35,167 nt of DNA, taken from an uncultured Candidatus Saccharimonas sp. Lineage in GTDB: Bacteria; Patescibacteriota; Saccharimonadia; Saccharimonadales; AQU-01. The position numbers and the translations under genes were made by a program. The stretch's first letter is position 1. Each line of letters starts with the position of its first letter. The DNA lies in NCBI GenBank assembly GCA_943358095.1, contig CALRGT010000008.1, positions 1 through 35,167 of the forward strand. Reading direction: 5' to 3'. This document shows positions 14,513-21,835 of the stretch, one piece after another. Below the pieces are notes generated by a model. That model was not told the DNA's origin. It saw only the letters and a list, made by a program, of their open reading frames with translations, and searched no databases.

Positions 14513-14545
14513 ACTATACAGGGGTAATGACTTTTTGTAAAGTCA
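14513..14545 (-). promoter_or_regulatory. rpsT promoter with overlapping 7-bp palindrome
   Basis: On the minus strand, -35 TTTACA (14541-14536), a 17-base spacer and -10 TATAGT (14518-14513). TGACTTT (14528-14534) and AAAGTCA (14539-14545) form a perfect inverted repeat with loop TTGT across the -35, a possible operator. Confidence 0.6.
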
Positions 14546-14575
14546 GCCCACTCCAACGAAAAGGTGACTGAACGT

Positions 14576-14635
14576 ATTACATTAGTGTCTAACTTTCTGC
14601 CTTGGGGATTTATCAGCTAAGTTAGTGAGGGTAAT
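14576..14635. other. Possible folded element in the rpsT-DHH intergenic gap
   Basis: The gap from 14546 to 14737 has no credible ORF. Within it ATTAC (14576-14580) can pair with GTAAT (14631-14635), and CTAACTT (14589-14595) with AAGTTAG (14619-14625), enclosing a 23-base loop. Downstream there are only AT-rich promoter-like hexamers for the next gene. The fold is weak evidence for an RNA; it may be a regulatory site or chance. Confidence 0.3.
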
Positions 14636-14737
14636 GCATATTCATATTTGTAGTACATAAGATTGAAAAAGCATAGGCAATATGGTACTCTTGCATTAAA
14701 TGATTGCTAAAATAAATACACTAAAAGAAGAGTAAGC

Positions 14738-16342
14738 ATGAACCCCCAAGAGCCATTATCACTAGACCTATCTCATCCTGAACCGACAACTGTTCAGATA
14801 TCTACAGACCCAAGACAACAGGTGATTGATCGCCTTAAGGGTTCTGTGAATATTCTTATTACGGTTTCTCCCGACCCCTCTGTCGACCAATTAGCCGCCT
14901 CTATTGGCTTTACTTTGGCGTTAAACAAACTAAGTAAGCACAGTACTACAGTTTTTAGCGGCGCAACACCACCGGCAATAGATTTCTTGGAGCCTTCCAA
15001 GACTATTCAAAAAGACATAGATAGCCTTCGTGATTTTATTATTGCTCTAGACAAATCAAAGGCCGACAAACTCCGATATAAAGTAGAAGATCGCTTCGTT
15101 AAAATTTTTATCACTCCATATCACACAGATATTAGTGATAAGGATTTAGAGTTCAGTCAAGGCGACTACAACGTTGACGTAATAATCGCTCTTGGAGTTA
15201 CTCGACGAGAATATCTTGACCAGGCAATTACTGCACATGGTCGTATTTTGCACGACGCCACTGTCATTAGCATAAACAAAGATAAAAGTGACGACATAGG
15301 GGTTATTAATTGGCACGTACCAGGAGCTAGCAGTTACTGTGAGATATTAGTCGATCTGATTGAAAATCTAAAGACCGCTGAAACAGAATTGTTTGATGGG
15401 CAAATCGCAACTGCATTTTTGACAGGTATAGTCGCCGAAACTGAAAGATTTAGTAACGACAAGACTACTCCACAGACCATGAGTACCGCTGGAATATTAA
15501 TGAAAGCTGGTGCTAATCAGCAATTAATATCATCAAACTTAGAGTCTGCAGGTTCTGTGCCTAAAGCTCCAGCAACTAGTACATTATTATCGCCACCCCC
15601 AGCAGCTATTATAGAAGCTGTCCCTCCAGTGACTACGGAAACTCCAGTTACCGTTAGTGCAGCTCCTGCGATTGAAATTATTGCAGCACCTACACCAGAA
15701 ACTCCAGCCCCTCCAATAATCCAGCAATCAGTTCAGGCTATACCAGACAATACTTCGGTTAGTTCCGGTGGACCGCTTGGGGTTGGTGATGAAGAAGCGT
15801 CTCATATTTCTCTAGATATGCCAGAGTCGACAGAGCAGGCAACAGAACAGGCGCCGGAGCCCAAGATTGATAGTATAGACATAGACAGCGATGGTACTTT
15901 GCATAAATTTGGTGATCCAGATCCACTTGATGTAGTCGCTTCTTTGCCTGAGCCTAGTTTTGCGGACGCGAAACCTCCAGCAGTCGATCGTGTTGATCAA
16001 TCGCTTGAAGAGATAGAGAATGCAATTAACAGCCCACACCTAAAAGTTAACGGGGGCGAAACAGTGTTATCTCCAGAGCACGGCGGTCAACCAACTACAC
16101 CGATAGCAGCTCTCAATGCCATACCTATTGATCTGGATTTGGGCCATGACGGTCAGCCTGGACTTAAGTTACCAAATCCTTTTAAGCGACCTTTACCGAG
16201 CACTCCAGAACCAACTTCGGCACCGTTAATTAACCAGTTTAATCCCGCACCACCCCCTGTAATTACGCCGCCGGAGCCGATAATCACCACGCTACCGCCG
16301 CCGCCCGCCAGTCCACCACCAATGATTCCGCCAGTAGTATAG
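14738..16342 (+). CDS. DHH-fold phosphoesterase-like protein without the DHH motif, Pro-rich tail
   Basis: Residues about 25-280 follow the DHH/DHHA layout (RecJ, NrnA and c-di-AMP phosphodiesterase superfamily), but the metal ligands are replaced. Motif I reads VSPDPSVDQLAASIG where active enzymes have an HxxPDxDxxGS-like pattern. The DHH position reads VISINKDKSDD. The later segment FLTGIVAETERFSN...TPQTMSTAGILMKAGA is well kept. The fold is thus recognisable and catalysis doubtful. Residues about 285-534 are a low-complexity Pro/Ala/Glu/Thr tail ending in PPP runs, presumably disordered. An AAGAG ribosome site precedes the ATG. A role as a nucleotide-binding or scaffold protein is speculation. 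Confidence 0.75.
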   Translation: MNPQEPLSLDLSHPEPTTVQISTDPRQQVIDRLKGSVNILITVSPDPSVDQLAASIGFTLALNKLSKHSTTVFSGATPPAIDFLEPSKTIQKDIDSLRDFIIALDKSKADKLRYKVEDRFVKIFITPYHTDISDKDLEFSQGDYNVDVIIALGVTRREYLDQAITAHGRILHDATVISINKDKSDDIGVINWHVPGASSYCEILVDLIENLKTAETELFDGQIATAFLTGIVAETERFSNDKTTPQTMSTAGILMKAGANQQLISSNLESAGSVPKAPATSTLLSPPPAAIIEAVPPVTTETPVTVSAAPAIEIIAAPTPETPAPPIIQQSVQAIPDNTSVSSGGPLGVGDEEASHISLDMPESTEQATEQAPEPKIDSIDIDSDGTLHKFGDPDPLDVVASLPEPSFADAKPPAVDRVDQSLEEIENAINSPHLKVNGGETVLSPEHGGQPTTPIAALNAIPIDLDLGHDGQPGLKLPNPFKRPLPSTPEPTSAPLINQFNPAPPPVITPPEPIITTLPPPPASPPPMIPPVV

Positions 16343-16344
16343 TT

Positions 16345-16373
16345 TTGCTAAAATACTAAAAAAGTGATAAAAT
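16345..16373 (+). promoter_or_regulatory. ABC-F gene promoter
   Basis: TTGCTA (16345-16350), a 17-base spacer and extended -10 TGATAAAAT (hexamer 16368-16373). The -35 begins 3 bases after the upstream stop. The leader is about 23 bases. Confidence 0.55.
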
Positions 16374-16402
16374 ATCGCTACTGAAGAAGTAGGTTAATAA
16401 AA

Positions 16403-18076
16403 ATGATTGCCCAAATTATAGTAAATGATAAATCGTTCGGTGATAAAGTCCTGTATGAGGGGCTTGAGCTTAATATTGAAGAAGGTGAGAAGCTTGGTCT
16501 AATTGGCCGAAATGGCACAGGCAAGACCACTTTGCTCGGCATTGTTACAGGTGATGACAAGGATTTTGACGGCGAAGTGAACTTTAAAAAGGGAACAGTT
16601 GTTATTGCAAGTCGTCAGGAACACCACGGCCACGAAGATAAAACAGTTTTGGAATACATTGTCGGTGACTTACCGGAATTTGTTCGGCTCAAGCATATTC
16701 TTGATACTTATCCAGCGCATATGGGTGACAGCGACAAGAAGATGCAGATTTACCATGACGCCTTAGAGCGATTTAATTTTCTTGGTTATTTTGAAATCGA
16801 AGACGAACTAGCTCAAGCGCTACAAGCTTATCAGGTTGATCCGTCGAAGATAGAAGTGCCTCTTTCTAGCTTGAGTGGTGGTCAAAAAAGAATGGTTGAA
16901 CTTGTTAAGGTACAGCGTGCAAGAGTCGATTTGGCTCTAATTGATGAGCCTACCAACCACATGGATTACATTGCAAAAGACGCTTTTATTAAATGGTTTA
17001 AGGGGGCTCGTGAAGCCGTAGTTGTTATTACTCACGACCGTGATGTTTTGAAAACGGTTGATAAGATCGTAGAGATCCGCGACGGGCAGGCCTTCCCATA
17101 TAAGGGTAATTACGACGATTATCTACGCATCAATGCTATCAAAATTACGTCTGAAGTTAACGAATACACCGTAACTCAGCGGCGTATCGCCAATCTAAAG
17201 GTTGATATTGTTCGTTTCCGACGCCTAAAAGAGCGCGCCAACGACCCGGGCACTATCAAGCGATTTAAATCACAGGAGCAGAAAGCAACAACGGAACTAG
17301 CCTTATTACAGACAGCCGAGAAGCCAAGTTTCTGGATTGATAGAGAGTCAGCAGGTAACTTGAATACTAAAATGAGTGACGCCTACGAAGAGCATAAGGC
17401 TCGCAACATTAAAGTACGAACTCGAACCGCCGTTACTGGCTCTAGCCGACTGCTTATTGACGTTAATAAGTTGAGTCTTGGTTACGCGGCTCCACTTTTT
17501 GCTGATGTTAATTTCCAGCTTCATGAAGGTGATCGCTTGCGACTGCACGGCCGAAACGGGGCAGGTAAGACGACATTAATTCAGGCGATTATCGCCAAAA
17601 CTGCAGAAAAAGAAGCTTCGAGTAAAAAATTTGCAGGCACGATTGCCGTCGAGAAACAGATTAAGATAGGTGTCTATGAGCAAGAAATTGACCCAATGTA
17701 TTTGAACATGAGTCTAGCGGCTGCTATTGAACACGCTTTTATGGCTAAAGACGTACCGATAAGTGACCAAAAGATTAAACAGCTTCTCGGCGACTATCTA
17801 TTTAACTCAGCTACAGACGGCAAGTTTCCGGTTAGCCAGCTTAGTGGAGGTCAAAAAGCACGCTTCCAACTAATGAATATGCTGGCCGGTGATCCACAAA
17901 TTCTGATTCTAGACGAGCCAACCAACCACCTTGATCTGCCTAGTATTGAGGAGTTAGAAGACGCTCTCAAGCAGTATCACGGAGCGATTATATATATCTC
18001 GCATGACAGCTACTTTTCGAGCAACATCGGTGGCGAGACTTGTCTAATCCAGCCACCCCTTGTCATAACAGCGTAA
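16403..18076 (+). CDS. ABC-F family ATPase (ribosome-associated)
   Basis: Two ABC nucleotide-binding domains sit in one chain with no membrane segment, which defines ABC-F. Domain 1 has GRNGTGKTT, LSSLSGGQKRM, DEPTNHMD and ITHDRDV. Domain 2 has GRNGAGKTT, QLSGGQKAR, DEPTNHLD and ISHDSYF. The inter-domain linker (about 250-330) is charged and helical (RRIANLKVDIVRFRRLKER), as in the P-site tRNA interaction motif. ABC-F proteins act on the ribosome E site in translation quality control or antibiotic resistance, and the subtype cannot be assigned. The chain ends about 20 residues after the second switch His, somewhat short. The rpsO promoter overlaps its 3' end. Confidence 0.92.
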   Translation: MIAQIIVNDKSFGDKVLYEGLELNIEEGEKLGLIGRNGTGKTTLLGIVTGDDKDFDGEVNFKKGTVVIASRQEHHGHEDKTVLEYIVGDLPEFVRLKHILDTYPAHMGDSDKKMQIYHDALERFNFLGYFEIEDELAQALQAYQVDPSKIEVPLSSLSGGQKRMVELVKVQRARVDLALIDEPTNHMDYIAKDAFIKWFKGAREAVVVITHDRDVLKTVDKIVEIRDGQAFPYKGNYDDYLRINAIKITSEVNEYTVTQRRIANLKVDIVRFRRLKERANDPGTIKRFKSQEQKATTELALLQTAEKPSFWIDRESAGNLNTKMSDAYEEHKARNIKVRTRTAVTGSSRLLIDVNKLSLGYAAPLFADVNFQLHEGDRLRLHGRNGAGKTTLIQAIIAKTAEKEASSKKFAGTIAVEKQIKIGVYEQEIDPMYLNMSLAAAIEHAFMAKDVPISDQKIKQLLGDYLFNSATDGKFPVSQLSGGQKARFQLMNMLAGDPQILILDEPTNHLDLPSIEELEDALKQYHGAIIYISHDSYFSSNIGGETCLIQPPLVITA

Positions 18077-18088
18077 CTATAGTAAAAT
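18060..18088 (+). promoter_or_regulatory. rpsO promoter inside the end of the ABC-F gene
   Basis: TTGTCA (18060-18065), a 17-base spacer and TAAAAT (18083-18088). Transcription would start near 18095, giving a leader of about 40 bases before the S15 ATG at 18137. Confidence 0.55.
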
Positions 18089-18136
18089 GTGTTCAAGTCA
18101 TTATCAATCTCTAAGAGAAGTAAAGTTAAGGAAGCC

Positions 18137-18403
18137 ATGATTTCAACCGAGAAGAAGAATATTGCCATCAAAAGTAACCAGTCACACAAGACTGACACTG
18201 GCTCACCAGCTGTTCAAGCAGCTATTTTGACAGAACGCATCAAAGAACTAACTGATCACTTAAAGATAAGCAAAAAAGATTTTGCAGCTCGTCGTGGACT
18301 ATTGCAAATGGTTGGCCAACGCCGTCGTTTACTCCGTTACATCGCAGACAAAGACAGTCAGCAATACCTCGATCTAATCAAAAAACTCGGTATCCGCCGC
18401 TAA
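18137..18403 (+). CDS. rpsO: 30S ribosomal protein S15
   Basis: The protein binds the central domain of 16S rRNA. The sequence has the S15 pattern: [38 protein letters not shown] and [14 protein letters not shown]. The track start (18089) falls on the transcription start region. The ATG at 18137 (MISTEKKN) follows AAGGA and gives 88 aa, the normal S15 length. It is followed by pnp in the same direction, the classical rpsO-pnp order, with a 180-base structured gap. Confidence 0.96.
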   Translation: MISTEKKNIAIKSNQSHKTDTGSPAVQAAILTERIKELTDHLKISKKDFAARRGLLQMVGQRRRLLRYIADKDSQQYLDLIKKLGIRR

Positions 18404-18418
18404 TTTAGGCATTGGACA

Positions 18419-18470
18419 TTTGGGTGCCCACAACCGTTCTGGCATCCAAAATCTAGAATCTAAATTCTAG
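18419..18470 (+). terminator. Two tandem hairpins downstream of rpsO
   Basis: TTTGGGTGCC (18419-18428) pairs with GGCATCCAAA (18441-18450), 10 bp including one G-U. Then CTAGAAT (18453-18459), loop CTAA and ATTCTAG (18464-18470). Neither is followed by a T-run, so they may be processing or 3'-end-protecting structures rather than intrinsic terminators. Confidence 0.45.
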
Positions 18471-18495
18471 GGGACTCGCGAATAACACATTAATA

Positions 18496-18566
18496 GCAAG
18501 TGGTAGAGCACAGCTTCCTTTTTCGTTGGATAACGAGCAAAAGGGCAGTTGAACCTTATCACTTGC
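18496..18566 (+). promoter_or_regulatory. Structured leader of pnp
   Basis: GCAAGTG (18496-18502) pairs with CACTTGC (18560-18566). Inside, CCTTTT-TCGTT (18517-18527), loop GGAT, and AACGA plus AAAAGG (18532-18544, two-base bulge) form a second helix of 11 bp. The structure ends just before the AAAAGGAAAAAAT ribosome site of pnp. E. coli pnp is autoregulated through a double-stranded leader cut by RNase III; a similar role here is inference. Confidence 0.5.
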
Positions 18567-18583
18567 GGAAAAAAGGAAAAAAT

Positions 18584-20719
18584 ATGAGCACAGTGAACCC
18601 CTTCGGCAAAGAAATAATCAAGGTAGAGACTGATTTTTGCGGTCGTACTCTTAGTCTAGAAGTTGGCCGTGTTGGCTTTCGTTCTACTGCATCAGTAACC
18701 GCTAAATATGGTGACACGGTAATCTTGGCTACAGCCATGGTGAGCCATAATCCTATGAAGGGATTTGATTATTTCCCACTGAGTATCGATTATGAAGAAA
18801 AAATGTATGCTGCTGGTAAAATCAGCGGTAGCCGTTATGTTAAGCGCGAAGGTCGTCCAAGTGATGACGCAGTTTTGATTGGTCGTTTGATAGACCGACC
18901 TATTCGTCCATTGTGGCCAAAAGGCTACCGTCACGAAGTTCAAGGTGTTGCTACTGTATTGAGTCTCGACCCAAGCTTCCGACCCGATGCTATCGCTATG
19001 ATCGCCCTAAGTGCAGCATTTATGCTAACTGGCGCACCATTTGACGGTCCAGTCGCTGGTCTACGTGTTGGTATGGTTGACGGCAAACTTACTCCTTTCG
19101 CAAGTGCTGAAGAGCTATCAACTGGATTACTAGATCTATTCGTAGCTGGTACTAAAGAGGCCATCATGATGGTTGAGGCTGGTGCAAACGAAGTTACAGA
19201 AGAACAAGTTGTTGAGGCCCTAGATTTTGCTCAAAAAGCAATGCAGCCAGCTATAGCTTTGCAGGAAGAACTTATTAAAAAAGTTGGCGTCACTAAGCAA
19301 GAGTATGTACTTAGCTTGCCAAGCGAAGATATCCAGAAGCAAGTCGACGAATATTTGAAAGGTAAGTTAGGCGAAAAAGTACGTGTTGACTATCCAGTTC
19401 GTCACGAGCGCCTACATGTTATTCGCCAAGATACACTCAAGCATTTCGAAGAACTATTGGGTGATGACTACAAGGCTGTAGAGCGTGAATACGAAGATGC
19501 ATTTGCTAGCGCTATGAACAAAGATGTTCGTAATGGTATCCTAAACGATGATTTGCGTCCAGATGGTCGTAAATTTACCGAAATTCGTGTATTGTCGAGC
19601 GAAGTTGGTATCTTGCCACGAGCTCACGGCTCAAGCTTATTTACTCGAGGCATGACTCAGGGTATGAACATCGTAACTCTAGCACCACTTAGCTATGTTC
19701 AGATGATTGATACTATGGAAAGCGAAGGCGAGAAGCGCTTCTTCCATCACTATAACGCTCCAGGCTACACAGTTGGTGAAATTAAGCGTCTTGGTTCACC
19801 AGGCCGCCGCGAAATCGGTCACAGTGCCTTAGCTGAAAGAGCTTTACAAGCAGTTCTACCTAGCGAAGCCGAGTTCCCATACACAATTCGTTCTGTTACC
19901 GAAATCATGAGCCAACACGGCAGCACATCTATGGCAGCAACTTGTTCAAGCTGTTTGGCATTGATGGACGCCGGCGTGCCTCTAAAGCGACCAGTAAGTG
20001 GTATCGCTATGGGTCTTTTGATCGAAGGCGATAAGTTTGTAATTTTGAGCGATATCGCTGATGCGGAAGATTTTGCCGGCGACATGGACTTCAAGGTTAC
20101 AGGAACCGAAAAGGGTATAACCGCACTGCAAATGGATATGAAAGTTCATGGTCTACCTGTAGCAACCTTAGCTAAAGCAATTGAGCAGGGAAAGATTGGC
20201 CGAGCTTACATATTAAAGAGCATGCTTGAAACACTAGCGGCACCTCGTAAAGAAATCAGTGCTCATGCGCCACATGTTGAGGCTATCAAAATCAATCCAG
20301 AAATGATCCGTACTGTTATCGGTAAGGGTGGAGAGATGATTAATCGAATTATTGCTGAGACTGGTGCCGAAATCGACATCAAAGACGATGGCACAGTATT
20401 TATTGCAAGTCCTACTAAGGAATCGATTGATGCCGCTATCAAATGGGTACGCGACTTAACAGCGACTCCAGAAGTTGGCAAGATATACGAAAATTGTCGA
20501 GTAGTTACTGTTCTAGACTTTGGTGCTTTCGTAGAAATAATGCCCGGCAAAGAAGGCCTTGTTCATGTTAGTGAGATGAGCGAAGAGCGCGTAGCTAGCC
20601 CAGGTGACGTAGTTAAAGAGGGAGATAGTGTTACCGTTAAGTTAGTCGCTATCGATGACAGAGGCCGTTTACAATTGTCGATGAAGGCCGCTGCCCGCGA
20701 ACTTGGCGACAAAAAGTAA
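18584..20719 (+). CDS. pnp: Polynucleotide phosphorylase (PNPase)
   Basis: This is a phosphorolytic 3'-5' exoribonuclease, trimeric, acting in mRNA decay. It has two RNase PH domains (about 1-215 and 310-530), with TARYGDT-like TAKYGDTVILATAM, GSRYVKREGRPSDDAVLIGRLIDRPIRPL and the active-site region GSSLFTRGMTQ. MSQHGSTSMAATCSSCLALMDAGVP follows. A KH domain has IRTVIGKGGEMINRIIAETGAEIDI, and the S1 domain is VGKIYENCRVVTVLDFGAFVEIMPG. The track start at 18500 lies within the leader stem. The ATG at 18584 (MSTVNPFGKEI) fits the family, has a GGA-rich ribosome site, and gives 711 aa. Confidence 0.98.
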   Translation: MSTVNPFGKEIIKVETDFCGRTLSLEVGRVGFRSTASVTAKYGDTVILATAMVSHNPMKGFDYFPLSIDYEEKMYAAGKISGSRYVKREGRPSDDAVLIGRLIDRPIRPLWPKGYRHEVQGVATVLSLDPSFRPDAIAMIALSAAFMLTGAPFDGPVAGLRVGMVDGKLTPFASAEELSTGLLDLFVAGTKEAIMMVEAGANEVTEEQVVEALDFAQKAMQPAIALQEELIKKVGVTKQEYVLSLPSEDIQKQVDEYLKGKLGEKVRVDYPVRHERLHVIRQDTLKHFEELLGDDYKAVEREYEDAFASAMNKDVRNGILNDDLRPDGRKFTEIRVLSSEVGILPRAHGSSLFTRGMTQGMNIVTLAPLSYVQMIDTMESEGEKRFFHHYNAPGYTVGEIKRLGSPGRREIGHSALAERALQAVLPSEAEFPYTIRSVTEIMSQHGSTSMAATCSSCLALMDAGVPLKRPVSGIAMGLLIEGDKFVILSDIADAEDFAGDMDFKVTGTEKGITALQMDMKVHGLPVATLAKAIEQGKIGRAYILKSMLETLAAPRKEISAHAPHVEAIKINPEMIRTVIGKGGEMINRIIAETGAEIDIKDDGTVFIASPTKESIDAAIKWVRDLTATPEVGKIYENCRVVTVLDFGAFVEIMPGKEGLVHVSEMSEERVASPGDVVKEGDSVTVKLVAIDDRGRLQLSMKAAARELGDKK

Positions 20720-20732
20720 GGAATATCCGAAG

Positions 20733-20939
20733 ATGAATATAGATAAAATCGACCGCTGGCATCAAACCAAAAAGGGCCTAATTACTTATGGGCTGGTAGA
20801 GTTAGCGGTCGCATATCTATTAGCTAGCAAGGCTATAGATAGTGGCAGCTCGATAATTTATGTTTTGGCTTTAGTGGCCTTTATTGGTGGAGTTAAAAAC
20901 CTTTACAATTTATTCGATAAGCGAGTAGTAAAATCATGA
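20733..20939 (+). CDS. Small membrane protein, 68 aa
   Basis: The ATG at 20733 follows AAGGA after the pnp stop, whereas the track start (20703) overlaps pnp. The sequence begins MNIDKIDRWHQTKKGLITYG. It has two hydrophobic stretches (about residues 16-33 and 41-57) and a basic C-terminus (NLFDKRVVKS). It is likely a two-helix inner-membrane protein translated from the pnp mRNA. Its stop overlaps the next start (ATGA). No family was recognised. Confidence 0.7.
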   Translation: MNIDKIDRWHQTKKGLITYGLVELAVAYLLASKAIDSGSSIIYVLALVAFIGGVKNLYNLFDKRVVKS

Positions 20940-21226
20940 GTAAGCCAAAATCAGAAAAGTTGTTTGAGAAAAACTTAAAACCGGTTCAACCAGAACTTGC
21001 TCGAGTAAAAAAACAGTACATTTGGTATAGTTTCGTCTCTGTTGTTTTTCTACTCGGTGCTATCAGTAATTTTATAGACTACAATAACCGCAAGGTAATA
21101 TTTTTTATAGATGTTGCAGTTTTTCTATTAGCTATTAACGAGGCGAAACAAAGCCGTACTAGGCTAAAGTCAATTGAGCAGGCGACTAAAAACAAGGAAG
21201 TCAAAAAAGACAAAGATAATGAGTAG
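20936..21226 (+). CDS. Small membrane protein, 96 aa
   Basis: It starts within the stop of the preceding gene by a 4-base ATGA overlap, which implies translational coupling. A basic N-terminus (MSKPKSEKLFEKNLKP) is followed by two hydrophobic segments (about 29-47 and 53-69) and a very charged C-terminus rich in Lys, Asp and Glu. It has the same two-helix plan as its neighbour, so the two may interact. Its end overlaps the start of the uracil-DNA glycosylase gene by 8 bases. Function is unknown. Confidence 0.75.
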   Translation: MSKPKSEKLFEKNLKPVQPELARVKKQYIWYSFVSVVFLLGAISNFIDYNNRKVIFFIDVAVFLLAINEAKQSRTRLKSIEQATKNKEVKKDKDNE

Positions 21227-21791
21227 CCCGTCAAAACAGTCAATGCTTGACCAAATTAAAGCAGATATTTTAAGCAAAAATGTCTGCCCGGATCTGGCCA
21301 AACAAGCCACTCAGTTAGTTTTTGGGGTAGGTGATCCTAATGCCGAAATAGTATTTGTTGGCGAGGCACCTGGCAAAAGAGAAGACTTACAGGGCGAGCC
21401 GTTTATAGGAGCATCAGGTAAGTTTTTGAACGAATTGCTTGCTAGTATAGGGCTTAATCGCCAGAACATTTACATAACTAATATAGTAAAATATCGGCCG
21501 CCAAATAATCGCGATCCAAAAGCGAGCGAAAAGGCTGATTTTCTACCATATTTACTAAAACAAATCGATATTATCAAGCCAAAGTTAATTATCACTCTAG
21601 GACGTCATAGCATGGAAGCGCTATTACCACCTGGGGTGACAATCAGCCTCGCACACGGTCAGCTGCAGGAATATCAAGGACGAAATTATTTGCCTTTGTA
21701 TCATCCAGCGGCGGCTCTATATAACGGTAGTCTTCGCCAAACACTCATTAGTGACTTCCAGAAGATACCGTCAATTATCAAAATTAAATAA
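21219..21791 (+). CDS. Family 4-type uracil-DNA glycosylase lacking the Fe-S cysteines
   Basis: It removes uracil from DNA at the start of base-excision repair. The catalytic motif is FVGEAPGKREDLQGEPFIGASG, with the later segments ITNIVKYRPPNNRDP and YHPAAALYN, as in thermophile-type (family 4) UDGs. Those enzymes bind a [4Fe-4S] cluster through four Cys. Here the first pair region reads SKNVCPDLA with a single shifted Cys, the third position is Tyr92 (KYRPP instead of KCRPP) and the fourth is Phe108. The cluster is therefore almost certainly absent. The start at 21219 (MSSPSKQSM) avoids a long overlap; the next Met at 21243 is an alternative. It closes the pnp-membrane protein operon. Length is 190 aa, normal for the family. 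Confidence 0.92.
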   Translation: MSSPSKQSMLDQIKADILSKNVCPDLAKQATQLVFGVGDPNAEIVFVGEAPGKREDLQGEPFIGASGKFLNELLASIGLNRQNIYITNIVKYRPPNNRDPKASEKADFLPYLLKQIDIIKPKLIITLGRHSMEALLPPGVTISLAHGQLQEYQGRNYLPLYHPAAALYNGSLRQTLISDFQKIPSIIKIK

Positions 21792-21835
21792 GAAATTCAA
21801 AACATTAATTAAATCTCTAAAGAAAAGGAAAAAAT

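Noticed and set aside
18000-18076. Possible frameshift at the end of the ABC-F gene
   Set aside because: The C-terminus is short after ISHDSYF, but no conserved continuation is visible in other frames and the rpsO promoter begins there; probably natural.
18500-18583. N-terminal extension of PNPase (MVEHSFLFRW...)
   Set aside because: It lies in the folded leader; MSTVNPFGKE at 18584 has a ribosome site and the usual PNPase start.
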